Shown here: positions 1-9,007 of the stretch, piece after piece
How the letters are laid out: each line of letters starts with the position of its first letter
How positions within the stretch are numbered: the stretch's first letter is position 1
Origin: Phaeospirillum sp.
Lineage (GTDB): Bacteria > Pseudomonadota > Alphaproteobacteria > Rhodospirillales > Magnetospirillaceae
Reading direction: 5' to 3'
DNA length: 64,000 nucleotides
NCBI GenBank assembly: GCA_030824585.1
Contig: JAVBXM010000165.1
Coordinates: forward strand, 19,693 to 83,692
The notes under the pieces: model-generated
The model's database searches: none
What the model was told of the DNA's origin: nothing
What the model saw: the letters and a program-made list of their open reading frames with translations, nothing else
Program-made: the position numbers and the translations under genes

Positions 1-635
1 GCCGTGTGGCCGTCATTATACCGTCCCATGCGCCGCGCATTTTCGAAGTGACCAAGGAGAGCACGGGAACGTTCACCGTTAAGGAGATCGCTCCACCGGG
101 TCATTTCGCCCGTGCCAAGGACATGCTCTTTCGCCAGGAGCGCCCTCAACACGGCGGGTGAGAAACTGGAGGGCTCATCCCGGAAACGGGACTGGGACGC
201 CACACGGGGCAGCCAGAATACATGGGGCAAGGATGCCAGGGACAGGGCGGCGGTCAGCCGCCCCAGTTGTTCGGCTCCCATGGCGAGATGCAGAAACAGA
301 TCGTCGTAGAGAAGGGTGGTTGTCCCCTGGCAAACCGCGGCCTCTCCGAGGCTGAGCGGATTGCAGAAAGGCCATGGATGCGTATGGGGTTCTATGTATC
401 CAGGAACCGCGACACGACCCGTTGCGTCGATGATTGTCGTGGTATCGCCCACAGGACCGGACCAATTGCCGACCCTGGCGATCCGGTCCCCGCATATGGC
501 GATGTCGGCTGCCGGGCTTTCCCCGGTGAAGGCATTCCAGACCGAGGCTCCCAGGATCAGGGTATCGGGTGCCGATTTTTCCTGCGCCACGTCGAGCAGG
601 CGGACACGAAGCTCCACATCGCAAGGTATGACCAT
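1..635 (-). CDS. Adenine deaminase-like amidohydrolase, partial (runs off window start)
   Basis: Manual minus-strand translation from ATG at 635: MVIPCDVELRVRLLDVAQEKSAPDTLILGASVWNAFTGESPAADIAICGDRIARV...VPGYIEPHTHPW; metal-dependent hydrolase signature EPHTHPW; open to window edge. Confidence 0.7.
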   Translation of the reverse strand, partial: MVIPCDVELRVRLLDVAQEKSAPDTLILGASVWNAFTGESPAADIAICGDRIARVGNWSGPVGDTTTIIDATGRVAVPGYIEPHTHPWPFCNPLSLGEAAVCQGTTTLLYDDLFLHLAMGAEQLGRLTAALSLASLPHVFWLPRVASQSRFRDEPSSFSPAVLRALLAKEHVLGTGEMTRWSDLLNGERSRALLGHFENARRMGRYNDGHT

Positions 636-639
636 GCCG

Positions 640-1647
640 CTATTCCGTTCCGATCGATGCCGTGAAAGGAGAGCCCAGGCGAGCAAGGCGCGACACTGCC
701 TCCCGCGCCTCCCGCTCCATGGTGTCGACGATGGCATTCAGGGGTTGGACTCGATCGATGAAGGCCACTGCCTGCCCCACGGAAAGGGCCCCATGGTTGA
801 AGTCGCCATCTTGGTAGGCTTGTCTGGCAATACGTCCCGCCGCCAACGGCAGAATCTCGTCCAATCCGGCGTGGGATCGCTCAAGCGCCTGAATTCGCGC
901 GGATGTCTCATTGCTCAAGACCCGCATGGTATTCCGCAGGGAGGACAGAATCGTCGTGGTGTCCGATTCCGTCGCGGCGACGAGGCGCGCCTTGTAATCA
1001 GGATGCGCCCCGATCTCCTCGGCAGCCAGAAAGCGCGTGCCAACCAGAACTCCATCGGCGCCCATGGCCAATGCCGCGACCAGTTGGGCCCCCGTCCCGA
1101 CTCCTCCTCCCACCAGATAGGGAATCCTTAGCTGATGCGCCGCGAGACAGGCTTGGACGAAGGTGCCCGCCGCCTCTCCCGGGTGCCCGCCGCATTCGCT
1201 ACCGACGATGGCGACCAAATCGACACCGATCTCCTGTGCCTTCAGGGCGTATTTGAGTCCAGGCACCTTATGCATCACCAGCGCCCCAGAGGCATGGAGG
1301 CGATCGAGATAGGCCTCCGGGTTCCGCCCGGAGGTTTCCACCATGGATACCCCTTCGTCGGCGACCACATTCACCATCGACTCAATACGGCTGTCGGAAG
1401 CCCCTTTCGGGAGCATGGAGATATTGACCCCGAAAGGCTTGCCATCGCAGAGCCTCCGGCATTCGCGAATTTCCCGGCGCAAGGCCTGGTCATCCTCGAA
1501 GCTTGCCGCCGTGATGAATCCCATGATGCCGGCCCGTGCGGCGGCGGCGACATAATGGGCATCCGCCAGCCACTGCAGCCCTCCCGCCAAGATTGGCAGT
1601 CGGAGATTGAGCCGTTCCGTGATCTCAGTCCTGAAAAGCTTCGGCAT
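640..1647 (-). CDS. Nitronate monooxygenase / 2-nitropropane dioxygenase family
   Basis: MPKLFRTEITERLNLRLPILAGGLQW...IVGSECGGHPGE...VGGGVGTGAQLVAALAMGADGVLVGTRFLA: NMO family FMN-binding barrel motifs. Confidence 0.85.
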   Translation of the reverse strand: MPKLFRTEITERLNLRLPILAGGLQWLADAHYVAAAARAGIMGFITAASFEDDQALRREIRECRRLCDGKPFGVNISMLPKGASDSRIESMVNVVADEGVSMVETSGRNPEAYLDRLHASGALVMHKVPGLKYALKAQEIGVDLVAIVGSECGGHPGEAAGTFVQACLAAHQLRIPYLVGGGVGTGAQLVAALAMGADGVLVGTRFLAAEEIGAHPDYKARLVAATESDTTTILSSLRNTMRVLSNETSARIQALERSHAGLDEILPLAAGRIARQAYQDGDFNHGALSVGQAVAFIDRVQPLNAIVDTMEREAREAVSRLARLGSPFTASIGTE

Positions 1648-1675
1648 TGTGTACCCGTCGATAAAAAGGGGCTTG

Positions 1676-3124
1676 TCACGCACCGGTCTTTGGGGGGAGT
1701 TCGACCATCATCGTCTCGGCGGGTTCGTCGTGCGTGGCCGGCGATGTGTGCATGTTGAGATGGTAGATTCGGCCCATGGTGAAGATGGCGAGACCCGCGA
1801 TGAACAGGGGGGCGCCGCAGGCCATGAAGACTTCCGTTGGATGCCAGCCCCTTTCCAGCAGCCAGCCAAAAATCAGAGGGCCGAAAATGCCTCCCAGGCG
1901 GCTCATTCCGAGTGCCCACCCGACCCCGGTGGAGCGGATGGAAAGCGGGTAGTACAAGGCGGAAAGGGCGATGCCGCTCTTTTGGCCGCCGCTGACGCAG
2001 AAGCCGGCGAGGAACGAGGTCAGCATCAGCAGGGGGAGAGACCATCCCAACGCCTGACCGAGGCCTCCTACCAGGATGCACCCGGCAAAAAACAATCCCG
2101 CCACGGTCATATAGGGGTTGGTGCGATCCATCAGGGGGCCCACGAACAGCACCGCGACGATGCCTCCGGTGGTGGACAGGCCGGTGACAATGGCGATGTT
2201 GCCGATGGAATGGCCGGCATTGGTGAGAACCGTGGGAAGCCAGCTCTGGAGTGCGTAGAACACCCCAAGGTTCATGAAGAAGGCCACCCAGATCAGCAGG
2301 GTTCCGAGCACGCGGTTGCGCTCGAAAATCACGAAGATCGGTGCTTTTGTGGCCTTTTCCGTTTCACTTACGAAGACCGTCCCGGCCTTGATCTCCAATT
2401 GGGGGAAGAGCCTGTGGACGATTTTCCGAATGACCTTTTCCGGATGGTGCTTCGCAACCATGAAACTGAGGGAATCTGGCAAAAACAGTAGAAGAAGGAA
2501 GCTCAGCAATAACGGCATTCCGCCGCCAACCCACAGCAGGGATTTCCATCCGAAAGCTGGCGCCAATTGTGCTGCCACGAGGCCGGCAATGACAAACCCC
2601 AGTGAGAAGCCGCAATAGATGACGAGGACCGAGGTGGCGCGGATCCGCTTCGGGCTGTACTCACTGGTCAAGGCCACCGCGCTCGGTGTCACGCCGCCTA
2701 GCCCGATGCCGGTCAGGAAACGGAACCAACCCAACTGAGTAACGTCGGATGCCAGGGTTGTCATGAAAGTGAACACGGAAAAGACCAGGGTGCACCCGAC
2801 CAGGATACGCTTGTGCCCCAGTTTGTCGGAAAGTGGGGCGAAGATCAGAAATCCGACCATCAGGCCCGCAAGACCCAGCGAGAACACCGGGCCCAGGGCA
2901 GTCTTGGCGATTCCCCATTCCTTGGCGACCAGGGGCCCAATATAGCCAATGATCATCATGTCGAAGCCATCGAGCAGCATGACGAAGCCGCACAATGAAA
3001 TCGTGAAAATCTGATAGATACCCAGTTTTCGAGAGTCGATGACGCTCGTGATATTGAGGATGGTGGTTTTATTGGTCAGCGCACTGTCTCCAGGTGACGC
3101 TCCTGCATTGAATGTAGTGGCCAT
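1676..3124 (-). CDS. MFS transporter, aromatic acid:H+ symporter (AAHS)-like
   Basis: 12-TM profile; GFDMMIIGYIGPLVAKEWGI; DKLGHKRILVG; RBS upstream of MATTFNAG. Confidence 0.85.
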   Translation of the reverse strand: MATTFNAGASPGDSALTNKTTILNITSVIDSRKLGIYQIFTISLCGFVMLLDGFDMMIIGYIGPLVAKEWGIAKTALGPVFSLGLAGLMVGFLIFAPLSDKLGHKRILVGCTLVFSVFTFMTTLASDVTQLGWFRFLTGIGLGGVTPSAVALTSEYSPKRIRATSVLVIYCGFSLGFVIAGLVAAQLAPAFGWKSLLWVGGGMPLLLSFLLLLFLPDSLSFMVAKHHPEKVIRKIVHRLFPQLEIKAGTVFVSETEKATKAPIFVIFERNRVLGTLLIWVAFFMNLGVFYALQSWLPTVLTNAGHSIGNIAIVTGLSTTGGIVAVLFVGPLMDRTNPYMTVAGLFFAGCILVGGLGQALGWSLPLLMLTSFLAGFCVSGGQKSGIALSALYYPLSIRSTGVGWALGMSRLGGIFGPLIFGWLLERGWHPTEVFMACGAPLFIAGLAIFTMGRIYHLNMHTSPATHDEPAETMMVELPPKTGA

Positions 3125-3181
3125 AGACGTCCTCCTCCTGTGGTTTTTCATTTGATTTCATGATTATCTTGGCGCATGTTC

Positions 3182-4528
3182 TTATTTTTTACGTAGGTCC
3201 GTGACATATCTATTCTTGGTTCGTGCGGCGATCTGCTCGGGCAAGGTCAGGCTGCCCACGGGGTGCAGGGTGACATCGGCTGAGCATCCGGCCTTTTCCT
3301 TGACGGCGCGGACAATCCGCTTGGACATCGCCTCCCTGTCCGAGGCTGCGCCTAGGTCGCATTCGACGCGCACTTCCAGCGAGTCGACGCCATGCGAGTC
3401 GCGGTCGACGATGATACGAAATTCCGAACTCAGTTCGGGAAATGTCCGCAGGGCGCCTTCGATGGCAGTAGGGTAGACGACGGCGCCTCGGATCTTCAGC
3501 ATATCGTCGATTCGGCCCCGGATCGGGCTCAGGCGGCGGAAGGGGCTACCACAAGCGCAAGGCTCCGACCGGATGGATGCAATGTCTCCGATCATGTAGC
3601 GAATGATCGGGGAAGCTTCCTTGAACAGCGAGGTCATCACCACCGCGCCCTCCTGCCCATCCGGCAAGGGCTGAAACGTTTCCGGATCGACGATTTCAAA
3701 CACATAGGCGTCTTCATTAAAGTGCATGCCGTTCTGATGGCTGCATTCCCAGGCGGGGGCGCCGGTTTCGACGCTGCCGTAGTTGTTGTAGGACTTGCAG
3801 CCCCAGAGTTCCTCGATCCGTTTCCGGGTCTCTTCCACCAGAGGTTCTCCGGTGTGATACATCACCCGGATATTGAAATCGCGCTTGAGGTCAAAGCCGT
3901 TTTCTTCGGCCACGTTGGCAAGATGGAGGGCATAACCGCCAGTGGTTCCCATGACGGTGACGCCCCAGTCTCTGGCCAATTCCAACTGACGGGTCGACGG
4001 CGTGACGGCGCCACTGCCGGTCGGGATCACCAGGGCGCCGAGTTTCATCGCTCCTTCGAGTGACGTGAAACCGGGGATGAACAGTGCGAAATTGAAGGCG
4101 ACCTGAACCCGGTCTTGCGCCGTCACGCCTTGAGCTGCGAGGCGGCGTGCCCACAGATTGGTGATATTTTCCCAGTCATTGCGAGTGTGCAGGATGGGTT
4201 TCGGCTTGCCGGTGCTTCCGGAACTCCCCTGAAGGCGGATCACCGGAAAATCGCCTTGCAGCGATCCGAAGGGGGGATGGGCGATCAGATCGGCTTCCAG
4301 GTCCTGCTTGCGGACAATGGGGAGTTTCCGAAGGTCCGACACGCAACGGATGCTGCCTGGGTCAATGCCGTGCGCGCTCCACAGGCGGTGGTAGAATTCC
4401 ACGTGATGCCATGCGCGCGCGATTGCCTGGGGCAAAGCACGGTCCTGATAGGGGCGAATCTGATCTTTCGTCAGAAGCACTTCCGGAGAAATTTGCAGTG
4501 GCTTCGCTGCATCACCAAGGGCATTCAT
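3182..4528 (-). CDS. Phenylacetate-CoA ligase-like AMP-dependent ligase
   Basis: QGSSGSTGKPKPILHTRNDWEN (P-loop), YNNYGSVETGAPAWEC, RGRIDDMLKIRGAVVYPTAIE: PaaK-family motifs. Confidence 0.88.
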   Translation of the reverse strand: MNALGDAAKPLQISPEVLLTKDQIRPYQDRALPQAIARAWHHVEFYHRLWSAHGIDPGSIRCVSDLRKLPIVRKQDLEADLIAHPPFGSLQGDFPVIRLQGSSGSTGKPKPILHTRNDWENITNLWARRLAAQGVTAQDRVQVAFNFALFIPGFTSLEGAMKLGALVIPTGSGAVTPSTRQLELARDWGVTVMGTTGGYALHLANVAEENGFDLKRDFNIRVMYHTGEPLVEETRKRIEELWGCKSYNNYGSVETGAPAWECSHQNGMHFNEDAYVFEIVDPETFQPLPDGQEGAVVMTSLFKEASPIIRYMIGDIASIRSEPCACGSPFRRLSPIRGRIDDMLKIRGAVVYPTAIEGALRTFPELSSEFRIIVDRDSHGVDSLEVRVECDLGAASDREAMSKRIVRAVKEKAGCSADVTLHPVGSLTLPEQIAARTKNRYVTDLRKK

Positions 4529-4625
4529 CGTCCATTTCCTCTGGGCTCAGGGAATCGGCCAACTACTATTTATGAATATTGTTCCGTAGAGCGCGGCCAA
4601 CCCTTCCTGTATTATTATGATTTTG

Positions 4626-4661
4626 ATTGGCCTGCCCTGCGTCACCACAGGGCAGGCCAAT
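4626..4661. terminator. Perfect 14-bp inverted repeat ATTGGCCTGCCCTG / CAGGGCAGGCCAAT with 8-nt loop
   Basis: Read directly; lies between the ligase gene and the small ubiD-linked gene; no clear poly-T tract. Confidence 0.6.
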
Positions 4662-4687
4662 CCTTCACAGTGATGGTGCGTAGAGTT

Positions 4688-4990
4688 CTATCTCTCGGCA
4701 CGCTCCATGGCGTCGAAGTAGTCGGTATACGGGGCGCCCTTGAACACATCGGGCATGTTCTCGACGATCCTTACGCTGAAAGGGTCGGGAAATTTGACGC
4801 CGCAGACCGAACGGACCCAAAGCATATCCTCGCCTTGACGCGGGGGTTGCGACACGACGGCACGAACATTGATACCCTTGTATTTCTTGCGCCCAGGGGT
4901 CAGGTCCCTGAGGCACATCACGATTTCGCGACCGTTCAGCAGCCGGGAAACATCGCGGACGAAGCTTTCATACACCTTGCTCATTTTCAT
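4688..4990 (-). CDS. Small protein (100 aa) directly downstream of ubiD; unknown
   Basis: MKMSKVYESFVRDVSRLLNGREIVMCLRDLTPGRKKYKGINVRAVVSQPP...; 7-nt gap to upstream ubiD. Confidence 0.7.
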   Translation of the reverse strand: MKMSKVYESFVRDVSRLLNGREIVMCLRDLTPGRKKYKGINVRAVVSQPPRQGEDMLWVRSVCGVKFPDPFSVRIVENMPDVFKGAPYTDYFDAMERAER

Positions 4991-4997
4991 CTTCTCC

Positions 4998-6425
4998 TTA
5001 CTTCAGTCCCATCGCCTGCCAACGGCGGAGAACCTGTTCTTGCATCGCGGGGGAGTACATCTGATCCAAGGTGGCGCGGATCGGAGTCGTCCCGACCGGC
5101 CATTCCGGCGGCCAAGTCACGTCGAACGCGACGCTGGCACCCAGGCGTTTGGCGCGTTCTTCCTGGCTGTAGGCCGGGGTGAGGGCATTGGCGCGACCGG
5201 TGTAGGTGTGAATGTGGGTGCCGCGCTCCGGGTGGCACTTGGTCGCAAAGGCATGAAGAACGGCCGGGATGTTGAAGACATCGCAATCGTCGTCGACCAC
5301 GATGACCTTTGAAATCAGGGCGCGGCGCTGGGTGAGCACCTCCACCACCTGCTTGGCGACGGCGGCGCCGCCGCGACGGACGGAGACGATGGCCAGATGC
5401 ACGCCGCCCTCGGGGGGGACATAGACGTCGACCACGGGAACGCCGTGCTTCTCCAGGCGCCGTTTGATGGCGATGGCGCCGGAAATGGAGGTGGTGGTCG
5501 CGCTGGAATCCATGAACCCGGTGGTGTCCAGGGTGAGGATGGGGTCCTTGCGATGGGTGATAGCGGTCACCCGGCAGCAGAGGGCATCGCCCATCTCGCC
5601 GCTGCGATAGCCGGGATATTCACCATAGGGGCCTTCCTGGGCGATCCCGTCGGGGAGAACCTCGGCCTCGATCACGATCTCGGCGTTGGCGGGAACCATC
5701 AGGTCGTTGCTGTGGCACTTGATCAGTTCCACGGGACGCCCCGCCAAGCCCCCGGCGAGTTCGGCTTCATCACCATTCAAGCGGAACGTCGCGGCGGCGG
5801 CGAAGTGGCTGTTGACGTCGGCGCCGATAACGATGGCGATGGGCATGGGCTTGCCCTTGGGCACGTAGCCGTCGAGCAGCATCTTGCCCAGATGGCTGGT
5901 CGGACGCGGATAGCCGGTCAGGTACTTCTCGTTATGCACCATGAAGCGATACATGCCCCAGTTGACCCAGTCGCTGTCGTGGTCCTTGGACACCACGATG
6001 TCCCAGGTTCCGAGATAGCGACCGCCGTCGCCTTCGTGGACCATGGGCGTGGGAAGGTCGAACAGGTCCACCTTGTCTCCCTCGATGATGACCTCCTTGC
6101 AGGGGGCATCCTTGACCACCACCGGGGGGATGGTCTTCTGTTCCCGCTCGGCATAGATCTCGTAAAGGCGGCGCACCGACGTATCGGCCGGTAGTCCCAG
6201 GGCAACCGCCATGCGGCGCCATGTGGCGATGGGGTTGGTGGTTACCCGCCATCCGCCATAATCCTTCACATTGTTGAACATGAAAGCCGGGCCCTGGCGC
6301 TCGCAACTCAGGCGGCCCAGACCGGCGAGTTCCTCGTCCCAGTCCACCTGACCATTAACGGTGACCAAGTCCCCGGACTGTTCGATGGCCTTGAGAAACG
6401 CCCGCAAATCATTTGGTGCAGTCAT
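4998..6425 (-). CDS. ubiD: UbiD-family (prFMN-dependent) decarboxylase, copy 1
   Basis: Motifs NWGMYR and EGPYGE correspond to the R and E...E catalytic residues of UbiD/Fdc1; start likely MTAPNDLRAF. Confidence 0.9.
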   Translation of the reverse strand: MTAPNDLRAFLKAIEQSGDLVTVNGQVDWDEELAGLGRLSCERQGPAFMFNNVKDYGGWRVTTNPIATWRRMAVALGLPADTSVRRLYEIYAEREQKTIPPVVVKDAPCKEVIIEGDKVDLFDLPTPMVHEGDGGRYLGTWDIVVSKDHDSDWVNWGMYRFMVHNEKYLTGYPRPTSHLGKMLLDGYVPKGKPMPIAIVIGADVNSHFAAAATFRLNGDEAELAGGLAGRPVELIKCHSNDLMVPANAEIVIEAEVLPDGIAQEGPYGEYPGYRSGEMGDALCCRVTAITHRKDPILTLDTTGFMDSSATTTSISGAIAIKRRLEKHGVPVVDVYVPPEGGVHLAIVSVRRGGAAVAKQVVEVLTQRRALISKVIVVDDDCDVFNIPAVLHAFATKCHPERGTHIHTYTGRANALTPAYSQEERAKRLGASVAFDVTWPPEWPVGTTPIRATLDQMYSPAMQEQVLRRWQAMGLK

Positions 6426-6498
6426 ATCGTCCTCGTGTGTTGGGCGGTTGGATGTCCGCCGGGTCAAAATTCACGGAGCCTTTAGCGGCGGCCGCAAG

Positions 6499-6511
6499 TA
6501 CGCAGTGCGCA
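6499..6511. promoter_or_regulatory. Candidate IclR operator TACG-CAGTG-CGCA
   Basis: TRCG-N5-CGCA motif in ubiD1/iclR divergent region; same motif recurs at 6576, 10149 and 10233. Confidence 0.45.
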
Positions 6512-6575
6512 CATTAATGTGTTGAATGAGGCTAGAAAGCGTGATAACTCCTGTCAATCAGGATATTTTAAAGCG

Positions 6576-6588
6576 TGCGTAATGCGTA
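6576..6588. promoter_or_regulatory. Candidate IclR operator TGCG-TAATG-CGTA
   Basis: Reverse complement is TACG-CATTA-CGCA; close match to 10233 site. Confidence 0.45.
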
Positions 6589-7364
6589 CAAAATCTGAAG
6601 ATGCGATGCGGGACGTTGGTCGAGACTTCGTGGGCGCCTTGGAAAAGGGCCTGCTGGTCATCGAGGCCTTGGGGGCTGGCACCCCCAAGCTCACCTTGAG
6701 CGGCGTCGCGCGCCGAATCGGCATTACCCGCGCGGCAGCGCGGCGCCACCTGCTGACCCTGGTCGAGCTGGGATACGCGGAAAGCAACGGAAAGCTGTTC
6801 TGGCTGGCGCCTCGCGTCTTGCGGCTGGGGAGCGGCTACATCATCGCGGCGCCGCTGCCTAAATTGGCGCAGCCTGTCCTTGACCGAATTGGCGAGCGCA
6901 CGCGGGAAACCGCCTCCATCGCCATCCTCGAGGCCAACGACATCGTCTTCCTGGCCCATTCCCTTCGGCGGGGAATTCTCGCCGCCAACACACAGATCGG
7001 GGTGCGTGTTCCCGCGTTCTGCACGGCCATGGGCCGGGTCATGCTGGCCCATCTGGATGACGTCAAGATCGAGGAATTTCTGGAGGCCTCGGAGATCCGG
7101 AAGCTGACGGTCAAGACAATGACCAGCCGCCAGGATCTTTTGCAGGAGATCAGGAAGGTGCGAGCCGACGGCTACTCGATCAGTGACGAGGAGATCGAGA
7201 TCGGTTTGCGGTCCATAGCCGTCCCGATCACCAATTCGCGGGGGCAGGTGGTGGCCGCCATGAGCGTCAGCCTGCAGGCCGGTCGGATGGGTGTTTCGGA
7301 CATGATCGAACGGCTTCTTCCGGAATTGGAGGCCGGTCGGCGGGAGATCGTCAGGCTGATATGA
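6582..7364 (+). CDS. IclR-family transcriptional regulator (PcaR/PcaU-like)
   Basis: ALEKGLLVIEALG...LTLSGVARRIGITRAAARRHLLTL HTH; IclR effector domain (CTAMGRVMLAHL). Start could be 6582 or 6603. Confidence 0.88.
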   Translation: MRTKSEDAMRDVGRDFVGALEKGLLVIEALGAGTPKLTLSGVARRIGITRAAARRHLLTLVELGYAESNGKLFWLAPRVLRLGSGYIIAAPLPKLAQPVLDRIGERTRETASIAILEANDIVFLAHSLRRGILAANTQIGVRVPAFCTAMGRVMLAHLDDVKIEEFLEASEIRKLTVKTMTSRQDLLQEIRKVRADGYSISDEEIEIGLRSIAVPITNSRGQVVAAMSVSLQAGRMGVSDMIERLLPELEAGRREIVRLI

Positions 7365-7446
7365 CGGCGCGGGGGATGCCCGCGATCCGTCGTGTCGCCG
7401 CCGCATTTGTTAGCGAGTTTTTTGGCTCTGGAGGCGTGAGGTTAAC

Positions 7447-8013
7447 ATGAAAAAGATCATCATCGGCATGTCGGGGGCTTCTGGCGCCATCTATGGCATT
7501 CGCTTGCTGGAGGCTCTGAAGGCGATCGAAGGGGTGGAAACCCACCTCATCTTGTCCCCCTCGGCGGGCCGGACGGTGGCGGAGGAGACCGACTACAAGC
7601 TGGAGTATGTTCGCTCTCTGGCCGACGTCGTCTATCCGCATGGCGACATCGGCGCGGCGGTGGCCAGTGGGTCCTTCCGCACCGCCGGCATGATCGTGGC
7701 TCCGTGTTCGATCAAGTCGCTCTCGGGGATCGTCCAGTCCTATAACGACAATCTTCTGACCCGAGCCGCCGATGTTTGCCTGAAGGAACGGCGCCCCTTG
7801 ATCCTGATGATCCGCGAGACGCCGCTTCATCTCGGGCACCTGGAATTGCTGGCCCAAGCGGCGCGCTATGGCGCCGTACTGCTGCCGCCCGTGCCGGCGT
7901 TCTACAACCGCCCCCAGACGCTGGACGACATCGTCAATCACAGCGTCGGAAAGGCCCTCGACCAGCTTCACATCGACCACAATCTGTTCCGTCGCTGGAA
8001 GGAAGCTGGATGA
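7447..8013 (+). CDS. ubiX: UbiX flavin prenyltransferase, copy 1
   Basis: IIIGMSGASGAIYGIRLLEAL; VASGSFRTAGMIVAPCSIKSLSGI; RETPLHLGHLELLAQAARYGAVLLPPVPAFYNRP. Confidence 0.93.
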   Translation: MKKIIIGMSGASGAIYGIRLLEALKAIEGVETHLILSPSAGRTVAEETDYKLEYVRSLADVVYPHGDIGAAVASGSFRTAGMIVAPCSIKSLSGIVQSYNDNLLTRAADVCLKERRPLILMIRETPLHLGHLELLAQAARYGAVLLPPVPAFYNRPQTLDDIVNHSVGKALDQLHIDHNLFRRWKEAG

Positions 8014-8052
8014 CGGATATCCATGGGCACCGAACACGGGGAGTGAGACGCA

Positions 8053-8511
8053 ATGCCGGTACCCGGCGAAATGGCTTCGTCTCATGTGGCTTCTGACGCG
8101 GGGGGTGAAGGGCATCTACTCAAGTGTCTCGTCCGCGTTCCCATGCCCCTCGATCAGGCGGAGTCCACCCAGCTCCTGGCGTTTCGGCCCGATGACGGAG
8201 GCCTGGAAAGTCTCGCCCTGATCGTCGGCTCGCCCTCCTTTCATGGCGAAATTCCGGTCATCGTTCATTTTCAGAATGTGGCCGGCGATCTGGTCGCCAG
8301 CCTGGAGCCGGGTCTTGGCCCGCTTCGCCAGGCCGTCGCCAGGCTGGCGGCTCTCGGAGGGGGCGTATTGTTGTACCTGGCGGTCAACGGGGACAAGGCA
8401 GCAGGGATCGTATCGGCGATACTGCGTCACCTTTCCATCGCCCAGCCCAAATTTCTCGCGCCCCTGGAGCCAGGCCGGGTGAGCCCCATAGGGACACGAA
8501 AGCATGAATGA
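8053..8511 (+). CDS. Short degenerate GTP cyclohydrolase II-like protein lacking Zn-ligand cysteines, copy 1
   Basis: VPMPLDQAESTQLLAFRPDDGGLESLALIVGSPSFHGEIPVIVHFQNVAGDLVASLEPGLGPLRQAVARLAALGGGVLLYLAVNG aligns by eye with RibA ...[43 protein letters not shown] at 27493-28596. Confidence 0.7.
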   Translation: MPVPGEMASSHVASDAGGEGHLLKCLVRVPMPLDQAESTQLLAFRPDDGGLESLALIVGSPSFHGEIPVIVHFQNVAGDLVASLEPGLGPLRQAVARLAALGGGVLLYLAVNGDKAAGIVSAILRHLSIAQPKFLAPLEPGRVSPIGTRKHE

Positions 8512-9007
8512 CAGACTCAATGCCGCATACGGCTTCCTCGCCCGCAATCACGTCGTCTCCTTGGCGCTCTGCCGCGACGATACCCCGTCGGCCTGCTCGC
8601 TGATGTATGCGCACCGGGGATTCGAACTGTTCTGGGTCTCGGACCCGAGCTCAACGCATTCGCAAATCATCGACGCCAGGGCGGGTCGGCGAGCCGCCGC
8701 GACCATTGCCCCCGATTATGATGAGTTCGCGCAAATCCAGGGACTTCAACTGTCCGGCATAGCCTCGAGGGTCGATGGGGCGGCTGAAATGGCCGGGGCC
8801 ATGGGGCTGCTTGCTCGACGCTATCATTTCCTGTCCGATCTCCGCGACCGGCCCGTGGCCCTCGCCGCAGCGATGCTGAAATCCAGGATCTATCGCTTCG
8901 TGCCGGACCGGGCGGTCTTTATCGACAACACCCTTGGCTTCGGCAACAAGACGATCTTCGGCCCACAGGAGCTTGCCTCCGACGACTTGCGTAAGGGTGG
9001 CGAATGA
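8504..9007 (+). CDS. PNPOx-like FMN-binding split-barrel protein, copy 1
   Basis: YGFLARNHVVSLALCRDDTPSACSLMYAHRGFELFWVSDPSSTHSQII...; paralogue at 32603; overlaps preceding ORF by 8 nt. Confidence 0.75.
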   Translation: MNDRLNAAYGFLARNHVVSLALCRDDTPSACSLMYAHRGFELFWVSDPSSTHSQIIDARAGRRAAATIAPDYDEFAQIQGLQLSGIASRVDGAAEMAGAMGLLARRYHFLSDLRDRPVALAAAMLKSRIYRFVPDRAVFIDNTLGFGNKTIFGPQELASDDLRKGGE

